Under the pieces are notes generated by a model. It did no database searches. It saw only the letters and a program-made list of their open reading frames with translations, and was not told where the DNA came from. Position numbers and translations under genes: made by a program. A stretch of 64,000 nucleotides of DNA, from positions 1 through 64,000 of the forward strand of contig JAGCDZ010000010.1 of NCBI GenBank assembly GCA_017650905.1. Direction: 5' to 3'. This document shows, one piece after another, positions 18,501 to 26,865 of the stretch. This stretch comes from Prevotella sp. Its GTDB lineage: Bacteria; Bacteroidota; Bacteroidia; Bacteroidales; Bacteroidaceae. The first letter of the stretch is position 1, and each line of letters opens with the position of its first letter.

Positions 18501-19384
18501 TAATATCCCCGCACGGAATAGCGGTATGGTTGGAAGTAGACATCAGGCGAGATGTCAAAGTCCATACTACAGCCCACATCCTCGACCACGAGACGATAAC
18601 GGCCTGGAGCGGTAGAGCGGAAATCGATGTTCCATACATCAGTACCGATGAGGTCTTTCTTTCCGGCTTCCTGCTCAGAAGCAGAGGCGGGTTTCCAGAA
18701 CTTCACCGTACCCGCATTCAGTTTCTCCTGGGTTTTGACATTATATAGATAGACTTGTCGGCCTTCGAAAGCCTTATAATCGCGCTGACCGCCATCGCCC
18801 AACCACTGGTAGAGGTCAGCGGCATGACTTTGCTCGGAGGGCACATAGCCGATGATATTGACATGAACAGCTTCAGACTGCGCATTCCAGATATCAAAGC
18901 AGACGGAGAGCGAGGTCACATCGGCGCCAATACCGTTAGGGATGGTGACATGATATGTACACCCCTGCTTCATGGACTTCGGCAGCTGAAGGAACAGCCA
19001 GTGGTCGAGTTCACTGGTGAGGGTGTGGTCGAAATTCATCGGCTTCGACTTACGCCAGACATGTTGTGGACGAACTGTACCAAAGCCCTTGTCGTCGCTG
19101 GAACTGATACGCCAAAGGGCCGCCTGCTGAGCACGGTCGGTCTTCAGCCGCTCTCCGAAGACTAGCAAGGTATCGTCGCCCTCGGCAAACGAGTGGCCCA
19201 GATAGGCACTTGGACCCGTACCATCATCGCGATAATGCACTTCACCGTCACGGAAATGCACCATGAGGTAGTTTTTGTCGATTACTCTGAGTCCGAGGAC
19301 CTTAGTGGCAGCTACCGGAGTTGCCGTCATCAGAACAGCAAGCAGGATGACAGTCTTGAGAAACTTCTGAGTCATATTGTTCAT
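15533..19384 (-). CDS. Secreted GH9 glycosidase fused to 5'-nucleotidase
   Basis: One unbroken 1283-residue frame with a signal peptide (first 26 residues). Residues 30-300 form an N-terminal Ig-like part of the cellulase type, and about 330-790 are a glycoside hydrolase family 9 catalytic domain ([52 protein letters not shown]). After about six linker residues a full 5'-nucleotidase follows (795-1283): metal motifs [29 protein letters not shown] and GHSHS, then the substrate-binding C-terminal domain ([24 protein letters not shown]). Both enzymes look intact. Fusion of a glucanase-type hydrolase with a nucleotidase is unusual. The GH9 substrate cannot be assigned. Confidence 0.9.
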   Translation of the reverse strand: MNNMTQKFLKTVILLAVLMTATPVAATKVLGLRVIDKNYLMVHFRDGEVHYRDDGTGPSAYLGHSFAEGDDTLLVFGERLKTDRAQQAALWRISSSDDKGFGTVRPQHVWRKSKPMNFDHTLTSELDHWLFLQLPKSMKQGCTYHVTIPNGIGADVTSLSVCFDIWNAQSEAVHVNIIGYVPSEQSHAADLYQWLGDGGQRDYKAFEGRQVYLYNVKTQEKLNAGTVKFWKPASASEQEAGKKDLIGTDVWNIDFRSTAPGRYRLVVEDVGCSMDFDISPDVYFQPYRYSVRGYYYMRLGEPKDPEHVWPVPRQPQFIPDADPKDFTVYKTDLTPWSPEWRQLRTDVWDEPHFKKAEASIFWKHRLPGNPVNTVVRGGHSDAFDWDRHLAHVSNIYDMLLPYILTDGHLADDNLGIRESGNGIPDLIDEARNEVDFFLSIRDGEAYSQGVTNPSSDWTVMFQAGCTTMAAWANAANCAVLGEAFRLQHNDSLQQYYTTEAIKAFRFAEKQENQQLDDMQDVGSIQMRGRDFRQLAAAFLYNLTGEQEWETVFAEESMIKSPNSPLFSKGRQGFFGIGVTNQFGARDVPFCQVWAAAAYLTCPHPRHHATLYDNLRSSIKAQAESYNISHMAERPSRRSANDSRWQVSQNLQLVMLAHYMADEAYKRELEHVMFTEAGWAMGRNPGNIVEMTGLGERHITDCYTTGRNDGAPECHPGQTPFNGTETWSPGHNGGDAQVILKYCYPEWNSGWPRQESYFNQRYFWVNGEFTPRETMRGKMALLGYLNAVSQKQKSIVVLYENDVHCAIDGYARVAGFRDAIAASDTASVALVSCGDFLQGGTAGSISKGQYIVDVLRHMNYDAIGLGNHEFDYGVPRLRELLNQLETPIVCANFFESGSPIPFYAPYIIRQYGGRRVAFVGAVTGEAMRAEAYSFYDDNGLQLYDLKPMEMSRIIQQAVDEARNMGADIVVLISHLGEEPVLNNLNSHDLVARTRGIDVVLDGHSHSTIPHSEAPNLDGRMIPISQTGTQLANIGKLVITADGHFLTELVPLKDMKYRSTRVAAVTDSVKALMNKVTAREICRSDFDLSILEADGKTRRVRKAETNIGDLVADAFRMAMKTDIGLQNGGGIRSSIAKGAITYGSVLDALPFDNPMIRLEATGQQIVDMLQKCATFDVEDGSFPQVSGLQFKIRQGANGRSVSDVAVLDSPSGQYLPIDLARRYTIATTEYTIKGGFYDTMKTARVLGTTSQSYCDCVVEFLQTFNGGKLSSIYAKPQDRITFVKE

Positions 19385-19422
19385 TTATTAATTTGGTTCC
19401 TGTTATTGTTAATAAGTTTGGC

Positions 19423-19453
19423 AAAGATACGGACTTTTTACGAGAAAGCCAAA
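19423..19453 (-). promoter_or_regulatory. Promoter of the GH9-nucleotidase gene
   Basis: Minus-strand TTTG (19450-19453), 19-base spacer, TATCTTTG (19423-19430), 38 bases before the start codon. It lies in the divergent gap shared with the receptor gene. Confidence 0.7.
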
Positions 19454-19516
19454 CATTTTGCCCACTTTTTCATCCGTAGCACAACAAATCAGCAGAAAAA
19501 CGCGTTATAATATCTG

Positions 19517-21874
19517 ATGAAGCTTATGAAGACATATCTCCTGCTGACGGTCATGCTGATGATGAGCCTGACCGTCTGGGCTGATGACTTCACACTGAAA
19601 GGCAAGGTAATCGATGAAGAGAACAATGCGTTGGAACTGGTGACGGTGTCGTGTCTGGAACAAGGCAAAGTGACGATGACCAATCTTCAGGGCGAATTTT
19701 CGATCAACCTGAGCAGTGCCGACTCGGTGGTGGTGCGTTTCTCAATGATTGGCTATGCCACCAGGAATCGGGTGTTCCGCAGACCGAGAGGCAATCAGAC
19801 GGTTCAGATTGTGATGAGACCGATGGAAGCCCTTCGCGAAGTGACCATCACTGAAAAACGGCGTCAGACTGGCACAACCGAACAGTTGGATATCGAAGAT
19901 GCCAAACAAGGCCCCTCTACCACAGGCAATGCCGTCGAGGAACTGATCCAACAGCAGGCAGGCGTCTCGTCGCACAACGAACTGTCGTCGCAATACAATG
20001 TACGTGGCGGCTCCTTCGACGAGAACTCCGTCTATATCAATAACGTGGAGATCTACCGTCCTTTGCTCGTACGTAGCGGACAGCAGGAGGGCCTGTCGAT
20101 TATCAATCCCGATATGGTGGAGAAAATCGGCTTCTCAAGTGGTGGATTCGAAGCGAAATACGGCGACAAAATGTCATCAGCTCTTGACATCACCTATCGC
20201 CGTCCCAAGCGCTTCGAGGCATCCGCTACCGCCTCGCTGTTGGGTGCCAGCGGATACTTAGGTGTTAGCAACAAGAAGTTCGCTATGAGCCACGGCCTTC
20301 GCTACAAGACCAACCGTTATCTATTAGGATCCCTCGAAACAACTGGAGAGTATCGACCTAATTTCTTTGATTACCAGACATATATCAGTTATACACCCAA
20401 TAGCAGATGGGCTTTGGATATTATTGGTTATATCGCGGAGAATCACTATAACTTCAAGCCCACCGACCGCGAGACTTCGTTTGGTACAATGGAGGATGTC
20501 AAGTCGTTCAAAGTCTATTTCGACGGTCAGGAGAAGGATGTTTTCCGCACCCTTTTCGGTACCGCTGCCATCACCCGCCATTTTGGCGATTCCACCAAGG
20601 TAAAATTCCTGACATCGGCCTTCCATACCAAGGAAAAGGAAACCTACGATATCATGGGCCAGTACTGGCTTGATGATACAGAGTCGTCGGAGCATCTCGG
20701 CGTGGGTACCTATATGGAACATGCCCGCAACTATCTGACTGCCGATGTTGTCAGTTTCAAATTGATGGCCAATCACAAGACACAACGGCACGATATGGAA
20801 GTGGGAGTCACCTACAAGACAGAGCGCATTAGCGAACAAGCTCGTGAATATGAGATGCGTGACTCCAGCGGATATTCCATCCCCCACTCTGCCGACCGTC
20901 TCGACTTGATCTACACCCTCAGCTCGAAAAACGACATTAAGAGTCACCGCGTCGAAGCCTATGCGCAGGACACCTACCGCTTCGCCAAGGGGGAAACCTT
21001 CTACACGTTGAACTATGGTGCAAGAATATCCAACTGGTCGTTCAGCAAGGAGACCATCTTCTCGCCACGTGCCTCGCTGGCCATTGTACCTGCCTTTAAT
21101 CACGATCTGACCTTCCGTTTCGCCACAGGTCTTTATTATCAGGCACCTTTCTATAAGGAGATGCGCGATACAGTGACAGAAAACGGTGTCACCGTCGCCA
21201 AACTGAATGAGAATATCAAAAGCCAGCGTTCGTTGCAATTCATCGCTGCAATGGACTATCGGTTCAAGATGCTCGACCGTCCTTTCCGCTTCACCACAGA
21301 AGTCTATTACAAGGCACTGTCGAACCTCATTCCTTATAACATCCAGAACGTCAAGGTCACCTATTATGGCGAAAACCTGGCCTCAGGCTATACGGCCGGT
21401 CTTGATCTGAAACTTTACGGAGAATTTGTGCCCGGCACTGATTCATGGCTCACCTTCTCGCTGATGAAAGCACAGATGAAGATGAATGGGATATCGTTCC
21501 CGCAACCCACAGACCAGCGATGGGCTATCAACTTCCATTTTACAGACTACTTCCCTGGCACCGACCGCTGGCGAATGACACTGAGATTGGCCTATGCCGA
21601 CGGACTGCCCTTCGGTGCACCGCACAGAGGCATCGAACGTCAGAATTTCCGGGCTCCTGCCTACAAGCGTGCTGATATCGGTATGAACTTCCGGGCTATC
21701 AAAGACGGAAAAGGCGTTAGAAACCTCTGGTTGGGTGTCGATTGCCTTAATCTGTTTGGCATCTCCAACGTGAATAGTTACTACTGGGTGACCGATGTCA
21801 GTTCACGCCAATGGGCTGTCCCGAATTACCTCACAGGACGCCAAATTAACGGAAAAGTGACTATAGATTTTTAA
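19517..21874 (+). CDS. TonB-dependent receptor-like outer-membrane protein
   Basis: A 785-residue outer-membrane protein. The signal peptide (MKTYLLLTVMLMMSLTVWA) is followed by a carboxypeptidase-regulatory-like beta domain (about 28-105: LKGKVIDEENNALELVTVS), a plug (about 115-230: VEELIQQQAGVSSHNELSS then YNVRGGSFDENSVYINNVEI) and a beta-barrel ending in the aromatic C-terminus KVTIDF. No SusD partner follows, so the substrate is unknown. A second in-frame ATG at 19526 is an equally good start. Divergent from the GH9 fusion; a functional link is speculative. Confidence 0.88.
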   Translation: MKLMKTYLLLTVMLMMSLTVWADDFTLKGKVIDEENNALELVTVSCLEQGKVTMTNLQGEFSINLSSADSVVVRFSMIGYATRNRVFRRPRGNQTVQIVMRPMEALREVTITEKRRQTGTTEQLDIEDAKQGPSTTGNAVEELIQQQAGVSSHNELSSQYNVRGGSFDENSVYINNVEIYRPLLVRSGQQEGLSIINPDMVEKIGFSSGGFEAKYGDKMSSALDITYRRPKRFEASATASLLGASGYLGVSNKKFAMSHGLRYKTNRYLLGSLETTGEYRPNFFDYQTYISYTPNSRWALDIIGYIAENHYNFKPTDRETSFGTMEDVKSFKVYFDGQEKDVFRTLFGTAAITRHFGDSTKVKFLTSAFHTKEKETYDIMGQYWLDDTESSEHLGVGTYMEHARNYLTADVVSFKLMANHKTQRHDMEVGVTYKTERISEQAREYEMRDSSGYSIPHSADRLDLIYTLSSKNDIKSHRVEAYAQDTYRFAKGETFYTLNYGARISNWSFSKETIFSPRASLAIVPAFNHDLTFRFATGLYYQAPFYKEMRDTVTENGVTVAKLNENIKSQRSLQFIAAMDYRFKMLDRPFRFTTEVYYKALSNLIPYNIQNVKVTYYGENLASGYTAGLDLKLYGEFVPGTDSWLTFSLMKAQMKMNGISFPQPTDQRWAINFHFTDYFPGTDRWRMTLRLAYADGLPFGAPHRGIERQNFRAPAYKRADIGMNFRAIKDGKGVRNLWLGVDCLNLFGISNVNSYYWVTDVSSRQWAVPNYLTGRQINGKVTIDF

Positions 21875-21898
21875 ATTGTGTTAATTCAGCACAATTTT

Positions 21899-21930
21899 CT
21901 TGTTTTTATAGACATTTTTTCTTATTTTTG
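21899..21930 (+). promoter_or_regulatory. Promoter of the LruC lipoprotein gene
   Basis: CTTG (21899-21902), 20-base spacer, TATTTTTG (21923-21930), 36 bases before the ATG. It indicates a transcript separate from the receptor gene. Confidence 0.6.
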
Positions 21931-21966
21931 CAACCATAACAATGAAATTAAAATTATTAGTAAACA

Positions 21967-23997
21967 ATGAAGTTCAGAAATCTATTCCTTTTCTCCGCAA
22001 TTGCATTCATTGCATCATGTGGTAAATACGAATTTGACACATCCGAGATAAATCAGGATATAGTCAATCAAAATGCCCAAAATCTATTGGGTGTTACAAT
22101 TGACCCCAATCAGGATTGGAGACCTATCCGTCAAGGTTGTGTGACAATCACCGCCAATGCCGATTTGCAGAACATCGTCAAAGTTGAGGTGCTCACAGAA
22201 TCACCTTTCAACAATGAAGAGGCGTTGGTTCTCAGTAGCAAGGAATGCAAGGCAGGACAGCAGGTGACACTCAATTATGAAGCGCCTGATTATTTGACAG
22301 AACTTGTGGCTGCATGTGTGAACGACAAAGGAGTCTATTACATCAAAGTGTTCGATATCAACAATACATCCGTTGATTTCAGAACAGCAAGTGCCCGCAG
22401 GCGCGCTGCTGGAGATAGTAGTTTCCCTTCCCAGATACTTTTAGGCAGCGCTATCAAGTCGTTCAACGCTGAACGCACAGAGGCATCTTTGAATAGCGAG
22501 TATCATAATGTTATCAACTACGACAAACCGGAAGGAACTGGTGGTAGAAACCGATGGTATACCGTATGGAACGACGGCTCATGGGCTAACGATCGCCTTT
22601 GGTCACATCAAACTGTTGCAGGAGATGGAGGTTGGTCTATCGACAACGGCACCATTGTCCGCCCAGTATCTGATCCCGGTGATTTGGCAACCGTAAAGAA
22701 ATACGTTGAAGACAACATCAAGAAAACTGGCGGTACCAATCAGACCAATGGTAAAGCCAACAACTGGCAGGGTATCGCTCAGGGAACCGCTTATTTCTCT
22801 GTCGACAACAACTATCTAACCAGTGATGGCACGCCCACGATCCTTATTCCTGTTCAAATGAACACAAACGAGGGCCATTTTAATACCATCTACTATTACT
22901 ATTTCGATCCTGCAAAGGTTAAAACTGCTAATGATATTAAGAATTTGCCCAAATTCAGGGCTATCAATGGCTATAAGGGTGGTAGTGGATTTAAGAGAGA
23001 GAACGAATATCTCCTCCCCTACTATGGTGATAGCCCTGTTGAAGGCATGTGGGCCAGCCCGATTATCCCCAAAGGCTACAAAATTGGATTCCTGAACAGA
23101 AAGGATTACAATAACCAGGGCGACATGGTCAACTGTGCCAGCGGATGTACCTATGGCGACGGCAGACTGAACGTGGAAGTGAACCATCTCTTCGGACATT
23201 ATTTCACATCTATTGATAAGCAATATGCCCAGGACATCATTATCACCGATGCTTCTGGTAAGAATAAGCAAACGAAAAACGGACTTTCTACCAACGGTAT
23301 GGATTGGGACAGCCCTCGTATTGGCATATTCAGTGCCAACAACCGTACATACCTTTGCTTCGAAGATGGTGCCGACCTTAATTTCTGCGATATGATTGTA
23401 GAGGTTAAGCAGGGTACTGAAATCATTGAGGAAACTGTTGCTCCAAATGTGGAAGCCATTGCCTACACCATGTGTTTTGAGGATAGACCAGCACAGGCAG
23501 ACTATGATATGAACGATGTCGTATTGACTGCTGAGCGTTATAGCGACACACAAGTCAAGTTGACACTCTTGGCCTGTGGTGCACAAGATGAGGTTATTCT
23601 ACAGGGAACAAAATCCTCAGTCATGGAAGGGAAAGACATTCACAAGATCTTAAATATGCCAGAGGGACAATATTTTGCTAACACCCAGATTGGAGGTTAC
23701 ACCTGTGATGGCGTTTCTGATATCGTCACCATCGGTAATATGTCCATCGAAGAATACCTGATAGGCATCAGTATCAAGAATATGGTTACCGGTTTTACGA
23801 TCGGTATGCCAAAACCTGCAGAATCCCCATACGCCATCATCGTTCCTATGACTTTCAACTATCCGATGGAAGGAACCAATATCAAGAAGGCTTATCCGGA
23901 TTTTATAAAATGGGCAGCTGATGTGAATGCCAGCAAAGATTGGTACCGGAGCAGTGAGGGTGTTGACCGATTCCCCGCTCTATTCCTGAAGAAGTAA
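21967..23997 (+). CDS. LruC/DUF4842 domain lipoprotein
   Basis: A 676-residue lipoprotein: the signal peptide ends in IASCG, with the lipobox Cys at residue 18. The C-terminal third is a LruC/DUF4842 domain (AYTMCFEDRPAQADYDMNDV, then VVLTAERY) with Asp-rich turns typical of the family, and a closing FPALFLKK. Central residues 150-480 are a beta-rich region of unknown role. The family is found on Bacteroidota and Leptospira surfaces, with function unclear. It has its own promoter and a strong terminator, so it is probably a single-gene unit. Confidence 0.85.
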   Translation: MKFRNLFLFSAIAFIASCGKYEFDTSEINQDIVNQNAQNLLGVTIDPNQDWRPIRQGCVTITANADLQNIVKVEVLTESPFNNEEALVLSSKECKAGQQVTLNYEAPDYLTELVAACVNDKGVYYIKVFDINNTSVDFRTASARRRAAGDSSFPSQILLGSAIKSFNAERTEASLNSEYHNVINYDKPEGTGGRNRWYTVWNDGSWANDRLWSHQTVAGDGGWSIDNGTIVRPVSDPGDLATVKKYVEDNIKKTGGTNQTNGKANNWQGIAQGTAYFSVDNNYLTSDGTPTILIPVQMNTNEGHFNTIYYYYFDPAKVKTANDIKNLPKFRAINGYKGGSGFKRENEYLLPYYGDSPVEGMWASPIIPKGYKIGFLNRKDYNNQGDMVNCASGCTYGDGRLNVEVNHLFGHYFTSIDKQYAQDIIITDASGKNKQTKNGLSTNGMDWDSPRIGIFSANNRTYLCFEDGADLNFCDMIVEVKQGTEIIEETVAPNVEAIAYTMCFEDRPAQADYDMNDVVLTAERYSDTQVKLTLLACGAQDEVILQGTKSSVMEGKDIHKILNMPEGQYFANTQIGGYTCDGVSDIVTIGNMSIEEYLIGISIKNMVTGFTIGMPKPAESPYAIIVPMTFNYPMEGTNIKKAYPDFIKWAADVNASKDWYRSSEGVDRFPALFLKK

Positions 23998-24024
23998 TAA
24001 GATTAAAACCGACCATTTATTCCC

Positions 24025-24060
24025 AAGATTGCCGCCTATATGAGCGGCAATCTTTATTTT
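24025..24060 (+). terminator. Terminator after the LruC gene
   Basis: AAGATTGCCGC (24025-24035) pairs perfectly with GCGGCAATCTT (24044-24054) around an 8-base loop, then TATTTT follows. Confidence 0.85.
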
Positions 24061-24091
24061 AGTATAAAAAAAGCCTAAAAAAACTGGGGTT

Positions 24092-24124
24092 TCTGCGGAT
24101 TCTCCAGTTTATTGATTATCTTTG
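24092..24124 (+). promoter_or_regulatory. mce-mmdA operon promoter
   Basis: TCTG (24092-24095) and TATCTTTG (24117-24124) with a 21-base spacer, 35 bases before the mce start. Confidence 0.65.
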
Positions 24125-24159
24125 CACATCATTTATAAATATACCTAATTTATTTAATT

Positions 24160-24570
24160 ATGAAGATATCTCATATTGAGCATTTGGGCATCGCAGTCCA
24201 GAGCATCGAGGAAAGCCTGCCGTACTTCACAGAAGTACTGGGCTTGGAGTGTTATGCAACAGAAGTTGTAGAGGATCAGAAGGTGAAGACCGCCTTCCTG
24301 AAGTGTGGCGAGGTGAAGCTCGAGCTTTTGGAGCCGACATCCCCCGAGAGCACCATTCAGAAGTGGCTTGACAAGGGCAACAAGGGTGTTCACCATGTAG
24401 CTTTCTGTGTTGAAGACGGTGTTGCCAACGGTCTGGCAGAAGTGTCTGAGAAGGGTGTTCGTCTGATTGATGAGAAGCCCCGTAAGGGTGCCGAGGGTCT
24501 GAACATCGCCTTCCTCCATCCTAAATTCACCTGTGGTATCCTCACCGAGCTTTGTGAACACCCAGAGTAA
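24160..24570 (+). CDS. mce: Methylmalonyl-CoA epimerase
   Basis: A 136-residue vicinal-oxygen-chelate protein that interconverts (R)- and (S)-methylmalonyl-CoA, between the mutase and the decarboxylase/carboxyltransferase in propionate and succinate metabolism. The metal ligands lie in ISHIEHLGIAV, KVKTAFLKCGEVKLELLEP, GVHHVAFCVED and CGILTELCE. Length and motif order match the family. First gene of a four-gene operon. The gap to mmdA is made of heptamer repeats. Confidence 0.93.
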   Translation: MKISHIEHLGIAVQSIEESLPYFTEVLGLECYATEVVEDQKVKTAFLKCGEVKLELLEPTSPESTIQKWLDKGNKGVHHVAFCVEDGVANGLAEVSEKGVRLIDEKPRKGAEGLNIAFLHPKFTCGILTELCEHPE

Positions 24571-24604
24571 ATTGATAATTGAAAATTGACAATTGATAAT
24601 TGTA
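24570..24604 (+). repeat. Heptamer repeats between mce and mmdA
   Basis: Five units in register, AATTGAT, AATTGAA, AATTGAC, AATTGAT, AATTGTA, begin at the last base of the mce stop codon and end 8 bases before mmdA. They replace a normal intergenic spacer. Confidence 0.7.
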
Positions 24605-24612
24605 ATAAAACA

Positions 24613-26178
24613 ATGAGCAAGCAATTAGAAAAGATCAAGCAATTGATTGAAAAGCGTGAACAAGCACGCCTCGGTGGTGGCGAGAAAGCCATCCAGAAAC
24701 AGCACGACCGTGGTAAATACACAGCCCGTGAGCGCATTGAGATGCTGCTCGACGAAGGTTCGTTCGAGGAGTACGACATGTTCAAGGAGCACCGTTGCCA
24801 CAACTTCGGTATGGAGAAGAAGCAGTTCCTTGGCGACGGTGTCGTAGCAGGAAGCGGTACCATCGAAGGCCGTCTGGTATTCATCTTCGCACAAGACTTC
24901 ACCGTTCATGCAGGTTCTTTGTCTGAGACCATGAGCCAGAAGATCTGTAAGGTAATGGATATGGCCATGAAGATGGGAGCCCCCGTGATTGGTATCAACG
25001 ACTCTGGTGGTGCCCGTATTCAGGAAGGTATCAACGCCTTGGCCGGCTACGCAGAGATCTTCGAGCGCAACATTCTGGCTTCAGGTGTGATTCCTCAGAT
25101 CTCAGGTATCTTCGGTCCTTGTGCCGGTGGTGCCGTATATAGCCCCGCCCTTACCGACTTCACCCTGATGATGGAAGGTACATCTTATATGTTCCTGACA
25201 GGTCCTAAGGTGGTGAAGACTGTGACTGGTGAGGATATCGACCAGGAGCACTTAGGTGGTGCCTCCGTACATGCCACCAAGTCGGGTGTAACCCACTTCA
25301 CGGCAAAGACCGAGGAGGAAGGCCTTCAGATGATCAAGATGCTGCTGAGCTATATCCCCTCCAACAATATGGAAGTGGCTCCCCGTCGTAAGTGCGACGA
25401 TCCCATCAACCGTATGGAGGACACGCTCAACGAGATTATCCCCGAGAATCCCAACGAGGCATACGATATGTACAAGGTGATTGGTTCTATTACCGACAAT
25501 GGCGAGTTCTTCGAGGTTCAGCCCAAGTTCGCTAAGAACATCATCGTAGGTTTCGCCCGCTTCAACGGTCAGAGTGTCGGTATCGTGGCTAACCAGCCTT
25601 CCTGCTATGCTGGTGTGCTCGATGTGAACGCCTCTCGTAAGGGTGCCCGTTTCGTTCGCTTCTGCGACGCTTTCAATATTCCTATCGTATCGCTCGTCGA
25701 CGTTCCTGGATTCCTGCCTGGTACAGGTCAGGAGTACAATGCCGTCATCCTGCACGGCGCACAGCTGCTCTATGCTTACGGAGAGGCTACCGTACCCAAG
25801 ATCACCGTCACCCTGCGTAAGTCCTATGGTGGTTCACACATCGTGATGGGCTGTAAGCAGCTCCACACCGACCTGAACTACGCATGGCCATCTTCAGAGA
25901 TTGCCGTGATGGGTGCCGCTGGTGCTGCTGCCGTGCTGTATGCTAAGGAGGCAAAGGCCAAGAAGGAAGCCGGTGAGGATGTCAAGGCCTTCATTGCTGA
26001 GAAGGAGGACGAGTACAACGAGCTCTTCGCCAATCCATATCAGGCAGCTAAGTATGGCTACATCGATGATGTGATTGAGCCTCGCAATACCCGTTTCCGC
26101 ATCTGTCGCGGTCTGGCCCAGCTCGCTACCAAGCGCGATGCTCTGCCCGCTAAGAAGCATGGTAATATTCCGATGTAA
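24613..26178 (+). CDS. mmdA: Methylmalonyl-CoA decarboxylase/carboxyltransferase alpha subunit
   Basis: A 521-residue acyl-CoA carboxyltransferase of the MmdA/PccB family (crotonase-like duplicated fold). It moves the carboxyl group between methylmalonyl-CoA and biotin on the carrier protein. Landmarks are RERIEMLLDEGSFEEYDMF, the oxyanion-hole glycines in GINDSGGARIQEGI and GIFGPCAGGAVYSPALTD in the first half, and FCDAFNIPIVSLVDVPGFLP and KSYGGSHIVMG in the second. The upstream ATG at 24586 lies in the heptamer repeat and was rejected for MSKQLEKI at 24613. The biotin carrier gene is downstream; the membrane beta subunit is not. Confidence 0.93.
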   Translation: MSKQLEKIKQLIEKREQARLGGGEKAIQKQHDRGKYTARERIEMLLDEGSFEEYDMFKEHRCHNFGMEKKQFLGDGVVAGSGTIEGRLVFIFAQDFTVHAGSLSETMSQKICKVMDMAMKMGAPVIGINDSGGARIQEGINALAGYAEIFERNILASGVIPQISGIFGPCAGGAVYSPALTDFTLMMEGTSYMFLTGPKVVKTVTGEDIDQEHLGGASVHATKSGVTHFTAKTEEEGLQMIKMLLSYIPSNNMEVAPRRKCDDPINRMEDTLNEIIPENPNEAYDMYKVIGSITDNGEFFEVQPKFAKNIIVGFARFNGQSVGIVANQPSCYAGVLDVNASRKGARFVRFCDAFNIPIVSLVDVPGFLPGTGQEYNAVILHGAQLLYAYGEATVPKITVTLRKSYGGSHIVMGCKQLHTDLNYAWPSSEIAVMGAAGAAAVLYAKEAKAKKEAGEDVKAFIAEKEDEYNELFANPYQAAKYGYIDDVIEPRNTRFRICRGLAQLATKRDALPAKKHGNIPM

Positions 26179-26192
26179 TCATTAAAACGCTT

Positions 26193-26342
26193 ATGAACAA
26201 CGAAGTCTATGCAGCCATTGCCCTTGCTCTGCACGAGCACTTAGGCAATAACGTTCACGACCGCGAGCCCGGCATTATCACCATTAATGCCCATCCTACC
26301 CAGTGGAACGGCTATGCGCTTTCGTTTACGCAACAACCATAA
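26193..26342 (+). CDS. Small 49-residue subunit of the methylmalonyl-CoA complex (OadG/MmdE-like)
   Basis: ATG at 26193 opens a 49-residue frame starting [20 protein letters not shown] and ending [12 protein letters not shown], 14 bases after mmdA and 14 bases before the biotin carrier start. An N-terminal helix with (AAIALAL) and a short beta tail resemble the C-terminal segment shared by OadG/MmdD and the small epsilon subunit (about 55 residues) of Veillonella methylmalonyl-CoA decarboxylase. No membrane helix is present, so it would be a soluble stabilising subunit. Position and composition support a real gene; the subunit assignment is inference. Confidence 0.6.
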   Translation: MNNEVYAAIALALHEHLGNNVHDREPGIITINAHPTQWNGYALSFTQQP

Positions 26343-26356
26343 AAAACATAAAGGTT

Positions 26357-26776
26357 ATGAATGAATATAAGTATACAATCAACGGCAATAAATACGAGGT
26401 GGTCATCAGCGATATCACTGACAACATCGCCACACTGACCGTCAATGGTGAACAATATACCGTAGAGATGGAGAAGCAGGCTGAGCCTGAGAAGCCAAAG
26501 CCCGTCGTTCGACAAGCCAGTGAGACCAGTGAGAGCTCAACCAGTTCTTCCGGTTCTGCTTCTGGCACAGCCATCAAGGCGCCTCTGCCTGGTGTTATCA
26601 CAGAGATCTGTGTAACCGAAGGTCAGGAGGTTGCTGCTGGCGACACTGTGATTGTACTCGAAGCCATGAAGATGGCCAATGCCCTGCAGGCAGAAAAGTC
26701 CGGAAAGGTTTCTGCCATCGTCGTGAAAGTTGGTCAGAGCGTGATGGAAGACGAGGCCCTCGTCTACATCGAATAG
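26357..26776 (+). CDS. Biotin carboxyl carrier protein
   Basis: A 139-residue biotin carrier. Residues 1-40 form a small N-terminal beta domain and 45-70 a Pro/Ser-rich flexible linker. The biotinyl domain (about 71-139) carries the canonical EAMKM site with the biotinylated Lys105. It would shuttle the carboxyl group from the MmdA-type subunit. An in-frame ATG at 26303 overlaps the small subunit gene and was rejected. Last gene before a strong terminator. Confidence 0.92.
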   Translation: MNEYKYTINGNKYEVVISDITDNIATLTVNGEQYTVEMEKQAEPEKPKPVVRQASETSESSTSSSGSASGTAIKAPLPGVITEICVTEGQEVAAGDTVIVLEAMKMANALQAEKSGKVSAIVVKVGQSVMEDEALVYIE

Positions 26777-26800
26777 GAATGACACCTACCTATTATTAAC

Positions 26801-26842
26801 ACGAATCCCCATCGTCATCTGACAATGGGGATTCGTTCTTTA
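26801..26842 (+). terminator. Terminator closing the methylmalonyl-CoA operon
   Basis: ACGAATCCCCAT (26801-26812) pairs perfectly with ATGGGGATTCGT (26825-26836), then TCTTT. Since the facing polysaccharide operon ends at 26866, it may serve both directions. Confidence 0.8.
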
Positions 26843-26865
26843 ACGGGCTGTCCACAAATGTGAGG

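Noticed and set aside
20324..21238. Long antisense open frame inside the receptor gene
   Set aside because: The plus strand encodes a complete receptor with clear domains; the antisense frame has no motif.
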